A stretch of 64,000 bases of DNA from Serpula lacrymans var. lacrymans S7.9 (taxonomy: Eukaryota; Basidiomycota; Agaricomycetes; Boletales; Serpulaceae): positions 1,919,968 to 1,983,967 of the forward strand of contig NW_006763293.1 of assembly GCF_000218685.1 (NCBI RefSeq). Reading direction: 5' to 3'. The notes beneath the pieces are model-generated. The model was not told the DNA's origin, ran no database searches, and saw only the letters and a program-made list of their open reading frames with translations. Below, piece by piece: positions 43,787-55,323 of this stretch (positions are counted from its first letter, which is position 1; every line of letters begins with the position of its first letter). A program made the translations under genes and the position numbers.

Positions 43787-44908
43787 TCATGTTGAAGAAC
43801 TATCAGGGGAAACCAAGGATGCAATTTCCACCTTTGTTCCTAGGCCTCGCCAGCGCGTTCCAGCCCCAGTCCTTTGTGACGCCTCTGGTGGCATCTCAGT
43901 CAGAGCTTTTGCAATAAAATTGGGATCAGTGAGAGGAGTCATATCATCTCTCTTTGGAAGTAGCTGATTGAAGTAGTCAGTATGTACGAAGATAGTACAC
44001 AATACATGGGAGATCTTACCCGTTTCACTCTATCGTAAGGAGCTTCCCATCCACTGATTTGACGTATGACGAGAGGTGTTGTCGAAGAGAAGGCGTGATA
44101 TATTCGAGTGTCATGTGTTCGAAACAAGACGTTGTCAACTCGAAGAATGAATCGAGACAGAATGAATATGCATGTCGGCATTACACGCTTTGTCCGGGAG
44201 TTCAGCTATGTAAAGGAGAACCAGGGCTTAAAACGCACTATTCTGACGAGAAGACTTGATGAGCCGTTATCATGAAGCTCGTCTTCGAAGAGAGGAATTT
44301 CTGCATAAAACATGATGGGATCGGGCCGGGTAAGCTCAGATAATGGGATTGAATGAGATGGTTGTTCTGGATCGGCAACATCCCATGGTATAGGACTCGA
44401 TGAAGGGAGGTCTGACAGTGGCTCTGTTCCCGATGCAGGATAGTGACCAGCATATGTGGTCGTATAAGTCCAATCGTACGGCTTGGTTGGTACTGTTTTT
44501 GGCATAGGAAGGTTAGACCCTGGATCTGTGCTAGGGATGTGCTCGGAATCAAGTCTACAGTGTTGCAGTGACTTTCACCACCTACCGACTCTTTAGCCAA
44601 GCATCTGCATAGCCAACCTTGACCCCTCCGTCGCCTTCCTCAAATTCCCCCTTCTTTACAGCCTTTAGGGCGCTGTGAGTATCGAAAGTGAGCTTCCAAT
44701 CCGAAGGGACATGTTCCAACGACAGATAGTTGCTGCCAAATGTCATCTCCGGTAGCGCAAAGCCCAAAGATGCTTGGAGTGCATCACAGTCCGACGCGTT
44801 AGATATTGGATTTGTTGAAGCGGTTATAACCCAGCCATTGATCTCTATCGTCCGCGAATTGGGGGTCTCTGATAGCGTGTGGTGAGGAATAGCAACTGCT
44901 GCAGACAT
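43787..44908 (-). CDS. TIP41: TIP41-like protein, PP2A/TOR pathway regulator
   Basis: Four exons: 44908-44586, 44530-44239, 44187-44020 and 43963-43787, 319 aa. The first intron ends at CCCTAG (44531) and the second at ACAAAG. Family blocks are ISNASDCDALQASLGFALPE with MTFGSNYLSLEH, PKTVPTKPYDWTYTTTYAGH, LTRPDPIMFYAEIPLFEDEL HDNG, VMPTCIFILSRFILRVDNVL, RTHDTRIYHAF, SGWEAPYDRVKR and LTDPNFIAKAL. Tip41 binds Tap42/alpha4-type PP2A regulators and promotes PP2A signalling downstream of TORC1. It is divergently transcribed from the dynein light intermediate chain gene across only 132 bp. Confidence 0.94.
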
Positions 44909-45040
44909 TGTAAAGGTTGTACAGGAACTACTGGATAGTGATTTTATCGTCGTCGCCGTTGTGAACAATATCCAGGATGGTCGGAGTTTAAAACTACGCT
45001 GATAGAGAAAGCTTGCTGAAAGGCAGCTTGGCCAGAAATC
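44909..45040. promoter_or_regulatory. Compact divergent promoter, TIP41 / dynein LIC
   Basis: Only 132 bp separate the two start codons, so the core promoters or leaders must overlap. A CGTCGTCGCCG GC-rich patch is at about 44949-44959. No TATA box. Confidence 0.5.
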
Positions 45041-46943
45041 ATGGAGGGTTCGCGTCCATCATCGCCAGAAGCTCCCCCGCAAGACTTATGGTCATCGATT
45101 CTGGATTCAGTATCCTCAACAAGGGCAATACCATCCAAACAAGTGCTTTTGCTGGGCCAGCCTTCGTCTGGAAAGTCCGTATTAGCTTCTGCGTTGCTGC
45201 AGAAACCTGTTGCAGATGAAGGGAAAGACGAGTCACGCTCAGATTTTGCTCTTGGATATGAATGGGCTGATGTTAGAGATGATGCAGATGAAGGTACATG
45301 TTCTAAATAACGGTGCTGGTATATATACTGATAAGTAATCTTCATGTAACAGACACGTTGGCTCGGTTGTCTGTGTACACCATCCCCTCAGCTGCTTCGT
45401 CGTATACTTCTTTACTTCCTCATTTTTTGCCTCCTCGGATCTCTCTACCCCATACCTTGGTAATGATTGTGTTGGATTGGACACGTCCGTGGACATTTGT
45501 GGAAGATCTACAAACCTGGCTAATGTGGGTCGAGGAGTGGGCTAAAGGCGATTCGTCACGAGAGCTAGAAATAGCGAGGGAAGAGAATCGCGAAAGATGT
45601 AAGATACCTTCGTAAATTTTGAACCCTCCTGATTAATGGGTGGTGTATTCTAGTACAATCTCACTTGCAGCATTACACAGAACCCTCCTCAGATCCAATA
45701 CCAGCATCCAATCTGTCGTCAAACACCTTGTTGCCTTTAGGTTCTGGCATATTTACCCACAACACTGCTGGAGTGCCCATTATTGTCACTTGCACCAAGG
45801 CTGATTTGATCGACGAAGGCAATGATCTGGTCGGTGCTGGAACTTCTGGTATGGGCGGTATGGTCAAAGGTAACGGAGGGGAGTGGGAGGAGAGAACAGA
45901 TGGGATCATGCAAGTCCTAAGGACTATATGTTTAAAATGTACGTGTTATGCAACAACATCGGTATTGTTGTCAATTACAATTTATTAGATGGTGCCGCTT
46001 TATTCTATACGACACCTCTCCCTGCCACACTCCAGGTTTTGCGTCAGTATACCCTTCACCTTTTGTTTACCCCTGCCGCCCCATCACCTGGTCTTTCAGC
46101 GGGCATGGAAGCTCCCACGCCCATTCGTAATCCGTTCCCCTTTAGCCATAAACCGAATACCTTGGATCGTGATCGCATTGTCGTACCTGCTGGATGGGAT
46201 AGTTGGGGCAAGATTGCCGTCCTGAGAGAAGGATTCGAAGCAAAAACATGGGGTGAAGCTTGGGAACAAGACTTCGAAGCTGAAGATCCAGAAAATGTGG
46301 AAGAGCCCGGAGCTGTGAAGATGTACAGCCTGCTTGTCTCCGATCAAGGAGCCAAGGTATTTGCACTATCAAGGATTTGTGATAGGATTGTTGCTAAACT
46401 GATTTGTAGCCTCCACCCCTCCCGGTCTTTAATAATCCGATGCCAGAACAGGCTTTCCTCGCGAAACACTATGATGAGAACTCCAAGAAGCCCGACCGAG
46501 ACCCTCGTGGTGCTTTCAGAAATCCCACAGAAAGTTCGGCTGCTGGTATTGTTGGTCCTCTGGGAAGCAGTAGTTTCAACCTGCCTAATGTCGAGCGCGC
46601 TCTGAGTGAAATGGAGGCAGGTGTAGGGGGAGGGGGAGGGCTTAATGCGAGTGTCAATGGAGATGCATCACGCAGACTTTCGACGAGAAGCGGTACTCGA
46701 CCATCAGGTCTCCCCGCTGTGGGCACGGCTGGCGCAAATTCTTCTGCTAACGTCGGACGTCCCCCAACTTCACCTACGCTGGGCAATACGCCGAGTCCGA
46801 CAGGGGGACAAACTCAGCATGAAGTCTTGCAAAACTTCTTCCAAAGCTTGCTGATCAGTTCGAAGGATCGTGCTGGCGCAAGTTCGACTGCCTCGAGAAG
46901 TAAAGCGAATGGTAACACCAGCGGAACTGATGATACAAGTTAG
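45041..46943 (+). CDS. Cytoplasmic dynein light intermediate chain
   Basis: Five exons: 45041-45293, 45353-45598, 45654-45938, 45989-46356 and 46410-46943, 561 aa. The Ras-like domain starts with QVLLLGQPSSGKS (P-loop, residues 34-46). Then come the LGYEWADV and TLARLSVYTIPS blocks, VLDWTRPWTFVEDLQTWLMW, the guanine-pocket segment VPIIVTCTKADLI and LKYGAALFYTTPLPATLQVL. The C-terminal ~180 residues are disordered, with LPVFNNPMPEQAFLAKHYDE and an amphipathic block QHEVLQNFFQSLLISSKD. The latter matches the adaptor-binding helix region of DYNC1LI proteins. The subunit attaches dynein to cargo adaptors. Confidence 0.9.
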
Positions 46944-47002
46944 ACAGCTAGGTTCTGGTCAATACTGTGTGTAATTTATGATATTTTTGAGCTTTAATCG
47001 TG

Positions 47003-48676
47003 ATGTCTCAGCCACATTTTGCGTTGTTGCTGTTACGGCGTAAGTAAACAAAGAACAAACAAAACCTCTCTTAAGACCTTACTACCATCGGTCCCAAGGA
47101 AGAATCCGCTTTCCGGATTGCTGATATACGTCTTCTGCCGCCTCCGCACCTTTGCCTCGTGCCTTTGCCTTACTACCAGGGGCGAATACCAAACTCGCGC
47201 CAAAAAATGGGAAAATGGTATGTTACTCAAGGTCTGTAGCTTACAAAGCTGGAAAATCGTTTGCAGGACAGTCGGATACCATGATGAAGTCCTTCGCGCC
47301 AAGATGAAAAGCCTAGTGTGAGTTATGTTTAATCTATGCATGAGAGGACCTATTTACGGTATGGAAATGTAGTTCTGGTGCAATCAAGCGCTCCAAGCTT
47401 GAGAATGCAGAGCCCTGGATCAGCTACGACACTTTCGTGGAAGAGTTAGACAGTGGCGACTCATTCACGACCTCCATCATCGATATACTTGTCAAAGTAC
47501 GTCTCTCCCCTTCACCTTCGTGCCCGGCTGGGCTCATTGATGGGAACATAGGAGCTCGCAGAGCGTCATTTCCGGCACAATGAGGCGGACCGCGGGCTTA
47601 TAGCGGACCGCACTGCTCTCTCACTCAAACGACTATCAAATCCTGTAAGAGTGTATGGGGCACGTAGCGACTGGCGGGGTGTCGTGGGAAGAAGAGGTGT
47701 GGACTTGACGGAATATTTGTCTGCGCCTCCTGATCAGGATGAAATGGATGAGGATGACGAGGACGTTAATGTCTCGTACGAACCTGCCAATGGTGGCATA
47801 TTAGAAGGTGCCCGCATCAACTCAGAACTGTACGATGCATATGGGTCACAGCCACCCAGTTGGTCGGGTTTCCCAGACTCGTATCCTTTGAGAAGGTCCC
47901 ATTTTTTCCGTCCGTCATCAGCAGACAGTTCCAGCGCAGATAGGACGCTACCACCCTTACAAGACTCCTCTTCCACAACGCGCAGCAACCCTTGGCAATT
48001 TCCCGCTGCCAATGGGCCATTTAGCTCCAATCTATCTCGCCAAGGATCTATTCGCCGACCTGCTAGAACCAGGGCAACGGATTTCAATGATTTTACTTCT
48101 CGCCGTCGCTCTTCCATTCGCCAAAATACACAAGAATCAGGTAGCCTGAGGTCAGAGACATCTGCTCCTATTATTTCACATGCAGATGTAGCTACCTCAT
48201 CTTCTCGACCCCCTCCTGATGAGCCCATTTCCTTGCCAAGCGCACCAGCTAGACGTTTTTTCCCTTTCGGCAGGACCCGTCGCTACGAGGTGGTTATGCC
48301 TGGTACTCCACTATGGGCGCCAAGTGTTTCCGACGAGATGATCCTCCCCATACATCCTCCTCTAAGCTCTGTTTCTTCGTCGCAGTCGGCACCCTTTACA
48401 GCACCTGAACCTGGCCATGAAGTAAGCGAGGAGCGTTCACAGGCTCCTCGACTTCGTCGTGGTGGGTTACGGGCACCTGAATCCATGCTCTCTCGCCATA
48501 CATCACCTTCTCCACCAACAATTCAAGTTGATGCAAGCTCATCCCCAGTTGTTACTTTGGCTCCACCTTCTTCGAACCCCCACCTTGAACCTGCTTCCGT
48601 ACCTGCTGGCTCTGAGCATCCCGTGGATCCTGGGCCAAATTTCTTACCACCACTCGTAGCAGAAGAGATTATTTAA
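47003..48676 (+). CDS. Unknown protein, Ser/Pro-rich C-terminus, 492 aa
   Basis: Modelled exons: 47003-47039, 47076-47217, 47267-47317, 47373-47496 and 47552-48676. All phases close, but the first intron would be only 36 nt (GTAAGT...CTTAAG), so the 5' end is the least certain part. The N-terminal ~150 residues look ordered (FRIADIRLLPPPHLCLVPLP, VGYHDEVLRAKMKSLVSGAI, WISYDTFVEELDSGDSF, LVKELAERHFRHNEADRGLI). The remainder is an acidic patch (DEMDEDDEDVN) and a long Ser/Arg/Pro-rich disordered tail. I do not recognise the family. It starts 60 bp after the dynein LIC stop on the same strand. Confidence 0.65.
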
Positions 48677-48846
48677 CATGGGTTTAGGACATTCAATTGG
48701 AAAACTTGTACTTTTAGTATATTCGTACTTCTCCGAGATATAAGAGTTAGAGTTTGGTAAATATGGTCAAATACAGTGAAAGGATTCCGGACTCGGGCAC
48801 GGTTAGGTTATCCCAATACCGACCGTCAACATACACTGTAAGCTTT

Positions 48847-50018
48847 ATGATTAGAAAACGCAGTCGTCCTCAGCCGCGAATACGGGAAGTATCTCCAGAG
48901 GTAGAAGAAAGCCTTGATACTGAGGGAAAACTTCCGTACGTCCAGTGTTGAATGCGCTTCGTATCGTCTGTGACGGAGCTTAGCTTGGCAGAAATTCTCG
49001 AACTACGAAAGCTTAAGAAAGCAAGGCGGGGAATAGATGCAAGCAAGCTTCACAAAGGCGATGTAAAGAAGAAGAAAAAGCGTGCTCCAGAAGAAGAGGA
49101 TCAAGGTGGGCTAAAGAAAGGCGCCAAAGTCACAGAAGATGAAGAGTAAGCAACCCTTCGTCGATGGTGCTACCTTGACAAGAGCTGACGGCTAGCTTGT
49201 GCAGCGAAGAAGAGGACAAGGATGCAAAGGCGAGGAGGGTAGTCAGAGCAAACAACTTCACACAGCAGACAAACGCGTTGGATGTTGACAAGCACATGTT
49301 TGTCTCATAGTTGGTTTCCCCAGGTTTTACAGTAACTAATGCAAACCATAACTTTAGGATGGCTTACATCGAGGAAAACCTGAAGATTCGCAGTAAACCT
49401 CAGTCTCCGGAGCCTACTTCGAGATCTTCTGATCCACAAGACGAGTTGTATAATGTTTCAGAACGGTGGAAGGTGGAAAAGAGAATGGCAGAGGAAGGTA
49501 GTGTTACCAACAGTCTCACAATGCTCACAGCTATACCTGAAGTTGACCTTGGGATGGAGTACGTGTGCAACGCTCCACCACATATACTTTACAATCCTAA
49601 TGTCCCTGACTTTCACAGTACAAGACTCAAGAATATTGAAGAGACCGAGAAAGCAAAACGTATGGTTGCTGAAGAGCGCAAGGACCGAAAGAAAGCTACT
49701 AATGACGAGGAGCATTTGGCTGCTGCGCGCTGTAAGTTTTTTCAAAGCTATATGCTTGATGAAATTCTTTAACGACTAAACTCTTAGTCTATCGACCAAA
49801 TTTAAAGCAAAAGTCGGATGCAGACATTATGCGAGACGCGAAATTGGAAGCAATGGGCTTACCTCCTCAAGACGAATCACGCAGACATCATCATGACCGT
49901 CCTCAGATGGCAACTGATGAAGCAGTGCGTTGAATTTCTCACTTCAAAATTCGGCGTTAAGCATTTAAACATTTATTATTAGGTCATGGAACGTTTCAAG
50001 AAGAGAATGCGCAAGTGA
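48847..50018 (+). CDS. tls1: Tls1/C9orf78 (Hep59) splicing-associated protein
   Basis: Six exons: 48847-48935, 48984-49145, 49205-49297, 49358-49731, 49788-49924 and 49983-50018, 296 aa. The start MIRKRSRPQPRIREVS leads into LAEILELRKLKKARRGIDAS KL, a Lys-rich run, then NFTQQTNALDVDKHMMAYIE and ENLKI. The hallmark comes next: AIPEVDLGMEYV, then RLKNIEETEKAKRMVAEER. The C-terminus has the small basic ending MERFKKRMRK. This order is that of the Hep59/C9orf78 family. Fission yeast Tls1 helps splice selected pre-mRNAs with Brr2, and human C9orf78 is a spliceosome component. A nuclear role is expected here. Confidence 0.9.
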
Positions 50019-50289
50019 TATCTGGTGCAGCAGGTGTATTATTTTGTGGTGTATTATTAATTTTCTCGATATCATAGCAATTTCATTGTCAAACCTTACG
50101 TATACTTACGGCGTCTTCTCAAGCTCGACTAAGCTAGGACCTTTTCAGTTATCACGCTATGAATGGCCAGAGATCGCATGCTGCATATTTTTATTCGAGG
50201 AATTCTTGTAAGTGTATTATGTCTGGTTAATGCTGGAAAATATAGCTGAGGGGATGCACCATGTGAAGCAAAGCCCCACGCCTCTCACT

Positions 50290-51776
50290 TCAAAGTGATT
50301 GAATCCTGTCCATTAATATGGCCCAATCCATCACCGTTATTCCTTTCTTAAGTGCTTCATCTTTGAGTTCCTTATCCCTCGTTTCCTCGTTTAGTCGGGC
50401 GATAGCACGCAAGTGTTCCTCCTTGCGTATACCGAGGCTATTGAGGATAGGAGCTATATGCAGCAAGGTAGGTTGGCAGGATGCGAGGACTATGTCCACA
50501 GACGACGTAGAGGCCGCATTCATACTACACTCTTGTGATTGTGACTTAGGAGACAATTTGCTTCGGCTCGCATTAGACGCTGCGTTGCGCCGAGGACTTG
50601 TCCGATGAGGTCCTGACGCGATGAATCCGTCCCCCTTCAGCTCAGATGCTGAGTACATTCTTTCGGAACGCGGTGGTGGCGCCCTGGCTTCAGACTGGAG
50701 AGGGGACGAGACAGCTGCCAAAGCCCTCAGCTCGGCCATAGTATAAATCCTCTCCGATCGACATGGACTGGGGGGTCTCATTCTGGCCTGAAGCATCTCG
50801 GCTTGCATCTGCGCTGCGGGTATGTCATGCCCCGAGGTGTATATTCGCTCCAAACGAGGAGAATACGCTTGATGCGAGAAGTTCCTTCCAGTGCGTAGAG
50901 GCGATCCAATAGTCTATTGTCATTCCGGACGTCAGTGTCTGAAACAAAGATGCCTGTGAGACGGCATGCTCACCTGCGAAACTGTCCTGTTTCCGTTATT
51001 AAACATCCGTACGTCATTTTCATATGCTTGTTCCACACGAAAATCTTTTCCACCTCCTTTGCGATTTCTGTGGACATGGGCGTTAACATTCATCTCCTTG
51101 CTGTCCTTGACTCTAGACATGCTTCTTTCTGATCCAGTTGTACTTATATTCTTTGCAACCTCTTCCCTCCATATCGTCACGGTTCTTTCAGGGCCATCTT
51201 CCAAAACGCGGCGCTGAACCAGCTCTACTGGCCTAGGATCAGAGCTACCCCGTCTGCGGGAAGCATGGGGGCTGTCGTCACCAGTAATTGAACCTCGGTC
51301 TCCGTGTCTCCTCCTGAGACTCGTAAGGCTGGAGCCTCTTCTTAACCCATCGCCCATCTCTTGAACTTCTTTTAATCTATCTCCACTTCTACCACTGGGG
51401 CTCCTAGCTCTTCTCAACGTCACTTCGACATCGACATCGCTGCCGAAGACTTTGCCCATCTCGTTCATGTATCTTCCATAATCAGGATGGGCTTCCCCAT
51501 TTGAGCGATCACTTTGGCGACGATGGGCTTCGTGACCATTTGTCCACTCGTTGTACACGGTCTCTTGATTGCACTCGATGGTGAATGCATCGAAGTTATC
51601 ATCAATGGGTACTGTGGTGGGGGCAGGTGGGGGTCGTTCTGCATAATTTCGACCACCAGACGCCTTCTGATTTGGGACAAAGTAATAGGTGGATTCTTCG
51701 CAGCGACAGTTGGATTTATTACTTGGTGCACTGCTGACAAGTCCCACTCACCACTGTCATTGTCGACGTAATGCAT
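50290..51776 (-). CDS. Unknown 456-aa protein with SER[IM]Y repeats
   Basis: Three exons: 51776-51752, 51695-50974 and 50913-50290, with 56- and 60-nt introns (GTGAGT...GCGAAG and GTGAGC...AATAG). The N-terminus is MHYVDNDSESTYYFVPNQK. The middle is polar with many Arg/Ser and FGSDVDVEVTLRRARSPSGR. Three related motifs occur in the last third: LERIYTSGHD, SERIYTMAELRAL and SERMYSASELKGD. The last 70 residues look folded and probably coiled (LLHIAPILNSLGIRKEEHLR, AIARLNEETRDKELKDEALK). No known domain is recognised. It may be a scaffold or signalling protein. It is convergent with tls1. Confidence 0.7.
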
Positions 51777-52080
51777 CGCTCTTTAGATTGTTGACGATAT
51801 CTATGAAGATGCGCCACTTTCGAGCGTCGTTAAAGTGGTGCGGAGTCAAGTCAGAAAGAAAGTTGTGACGTTGACGCCCACTTCAACGCAACATGAGGCT
51901 TCAACATGTTCTTTAATGTGCCTTCTTCATTGCATAAAATCATGTTCTTCACGTGGTCGAATGTTGAGAACACGTGAAGAATAATTCACTACAACACAAA
52001 GCAAAAAATGCATCCAGATAGATATTGCGACAATGTATATACATACACCATAAATAAGCGAATGTCCCGCTGAGGTAGAT
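51777..52080. other. Intergenic 304 bp
   Basis: This is the leader/promoter of the SER[IM]Y-repeat gene and the 3' flank of the sedolisin gene. It contains two ACACGTGAAG/TCACGTGG-like E-boxes (about 51950-51978). Nothing else is seen. Confidence 0.5.
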
Positions 52081-54493
52081 TTATAAACTCAAAACCAATG
52101 CTTTCAACTTTTCGAAATTCGGTGTACCTAAACCGGTAACTAAAAGAGAGAATGTCAGAATAGCATATAGATGTAGAGTTATCGGTCTGCCATAATTCTC
52201 ACCTGCGTCCCATCCGATAGTAGCCTAAAACACAAAGGTTAAACAACTATCGCATATCGAGTATCTTTGAGCTTACGTTAAATCCTTCGGTACCACAACC
52301 AGGGTTGTTTCCCTCAGTAATATCGTTAAGTGCGGTGTATCCTGACGAGTACAAGAAGGGGTTGAGGAAACCAAGAGTTGTCTTTCCCGCGGAAATACGG
52401 GCATCGTTCAACAACGAAACGAAGCTAGTGAAAGTTGGGGAGGAACATGACGTTCCAGCAACATATGTGGTGTTACCCTCGTATACGATAAGGAAATTGT
52501 AAGCTTGGGCAGAAACATCCGGGTATGCCTTCACGAGTGTAATGATCAGAATATGTTTCGTACATCCTTATTAACACTTACTCGTCCATACCTACGCATG
52601 TATGGGTAAGCATTGTAAAAGAAGAAAGCCTTGAATGACTCACGGGTTATAGAGACCTTCATACGTGCCAGGTGCAAGTTTAGTCAAGAAGGATTCCACT
52701 GCACTATCTTGGTAACTGGGTCGAGAGAACTAAACCCATTTCAGTCAATAGCCCTACATCTCAGACCTGTAAAAACCTTACGTAATTGCTGAAGCCTCCA
52801 CCAGAGAAGTATACTGCAGTTTCAGGGATGTTAACTGTTCCTCCTACGGCTGTGACGCTATTATGAAAGGCCGTTAGAGGCGAAAATTAACCGTCCAAAG
52901 GAAGTAATACGCACTAAGGGCAACTAGCCGGGAAACCGGGGATGAATATGGTGCGGTTGGTGCCGTCATTGGAGTAACACTCTTGAGTAGCTGGGTCGGC
53001 ATCACCGTCGCCTACACCACCATCTCCAGAGGAGAACATAACTGAAACACCACGAGCACCGAGGGTTGCAAAGTCAGCGCACACACGTTCAGCATAGCTC
53101 TGCGGGACTGGGGGAAATCGCCATAAGTATGGATGCAAAAGTGAATCAACTATTCAAATACCTGTTTGTTCATCGTCACCATAACTGGTAGAAATGGCCT
53201 GAGGAATATTGCCATCATCTTGAGCGAGAATATAATCCAACCACTACATTCAAGCATTCAAGATATTAAGCTGATGTCAATACACATTGAACAACAGGAC
53301 AGACATATGTGTATGGTTCGTTGGAGTCTGTTGGCTCCAAATCGTCAGGGATGAAAGGTGGCTCACCGCCAGTCGAATAGAAGGTGCCAGGGGTAGGGTA
53401 TGTGAGCCCAAACCCGAACTGGGTGTCTAGGTTGGCTTCGACACCGGCAGCAGCGGGAGTTTGGTTATTGGTGCCACCTTGGTACAAATAATCTGGGTTA
53501 GTAAGTGCGAAACCCGAAAGTCATGAACAATATATACCATGTATATCAACCAGCGTGAAATTAGAGCCGTATGCGGCAGGGTTCTGAAGAGAGAAGAACA
53601 TCTGCAAATCAGCAATGTTGGCATATTGTTCCAAGTAACCTGTCAGGCCAAGTTTGTTGCCGTTCGTTGCGGACGAGTTGTAGCCAACAGCATTGTACAG
53701 TTGCCTGAGGCAGGAAATAGTAATCTAGGGCTAGAGTATTAGATAGTTTTAATCTGAACATTGATGGACGAGTATACCGTGTTGTTGCAACTAGCATCAA
53801 CCTGGTTACCAGCTGGTCCTGTGATAGTGCCACCTGAAGGGCTGGTGAGAGTAACGTCCTCTTTTCCATAGTAATGAAGAGTGCTCTTCAACGCCTTGAA
53901 GCGCGAAAACATGATGGTCGGCTGGACCAAGTCAATATGCTCGTGGAGCACTTCGGGAAGACTGTAGCTCGTCGTGCGGACGATAGATTCATCACTTTCC
54001 GGGTGGTACCATACGTGGTAAGTCTAAAGCATTTCGTTCAGCTTATTTCCACAGATAAGTATACTAAGTATCTCACAGTGTCAAGCATCTCTTCGGCAAG
54101 GCCCACGGGAACTTGAATGGTAACCCAGTCGTTAGCTGATGAACGGGAAAGGTGTTCCTCTTCAAGGCCGTGAGATGCAAGCCATTCGTTGACGATATCG
54201 ATGCTTTCCTGGTGAGGCTCCATCAGAGCGTCGGTCTCCGCCTTGGAGAGATGAGCACCATAGCGCTCGTGGCTGGGATCGCTGACTTCCCAGAGGTGCT
54301 GTTCCAAAGCAGGGAAGTTGGGTCGGGGGAGGCCAATCCTCAAGTCAATAAGATGGTCTTTGGGTGCAGGAGCATGCTTGACCCAGCCTCGGGGAGGTGC
54401 GGCGACGCTTTCCTTGACTTTATGCTGGCAACCTTTGAAAGGCGTCGCTCTGACGAGAGCAACGGAGAGACCTAACCAAATGAGGAGTCTCAT
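52081..54493 (-). CDS. Secreted sedolisin (S53 tripeptidyl-peptidase)
   Basis: Twelve exons: 54493-54077, 54023-53778, 53724-53538, 53492-53305, 53243-53162, 53107-52915, 52857-52782, 52729-52644, 52591-52582, 52528-52277, 52224-52203 and 52139-52081, 605 aa. The signal peptide is [16 protein letters not shown]. The propeptide carries [20 protein letters not shown]. The catalytic domain shows the Glu/Asp pair in [12 protein letters not shown], an oxyanion Asp in [11 protein letters not shown], the serine motif [10 protein letters not shown] and a calcium-site end [13 protein letters not shown]. It cleaves tripeptides from N-termini at acidic pH, so a role in extracellular protein degradation is expected. 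A 10-nt microexon (52582-52591) encodes the G-R before YPDVSAQ. The 53304 donor is GTCTGT. Confidence 0.94.
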
Positions 54494-55323
54494 TGTCAGA
54501 GGCGAGGGACGTCAAAAGTGGGGTTACTCACTAGTGCGAAACGAGTATTTATGAGAGTATAAATTACGTGCTTCAGTTCCTCCGGGTCACACAACGGCTG
54601 CTATGGGTCTCGGTCCATTGTGGCACAAGGTACAGATACTGTGATAATATTATCAACTGGTTGGCATGTGGGACGATGGGCTGCCCACCGTTGATAGGGC
54701 AGATTCGCCACATATGGCGATCGTGCGACAGTTAGATAGCGTTATCACCCTTAGAATAGAGTGCCGCTGAGGGGCTTGCGGAATAGCGATATGGGACGAA
54801 AGCATGCATTCGACATTACCATGAAAATCTCTCATCCGCTCTGCTTCCACTCTCACCGCAACAAGACGAGGGTCTTCTAGAACTATAGACCCATGCTGCA
54901 ACGCCATTGAAGATTCTGTGATAGTAAATACGCGACCGGGATACTTGATTGTAATGACAAATCACACGAACGATGATGGAGGCAATGACTGTCAACACGA
55001 AGGGCGCTACCATTGACATGGATGATTGTTTAACAAATGCAATCATGTGTACAGCAAGCGCGCATTTACATGGATCTATGGTGCTCGAGGACTTGTGACA
55101 TGGCCTGAGAGCTAAGCAGGCCAGATTGTCCAGCTATTCAAAGGAAAGTTTTGATTGCTTAATAAAACGGAGGCCGATGGTACATACGGTACTGGTGTAT
55201 GTCAGTGAGCGTGATGTGCTGTAGATGCCTTCTGTTTGTACTTGTTGTCCAAAGGCCTTGAACTCTGAATGTGTATCGCTGGACCGTAAAAAGTCATAAG
55301 GAGTCCTCTAAAATTTCGACATT
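54494..55323. promoter_or_regulatory. Divergent region, sedolisin / eIF3m, 830 bp
   Basis: The promoter of two divergent genes. A minus-strand open stretch (54653-54907) has no recognised domain. ATTATCAACTGGT and the TTGTGATAGT-like GATA sites are scattered. No TATA box is obvious. Confidence 0.45.
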
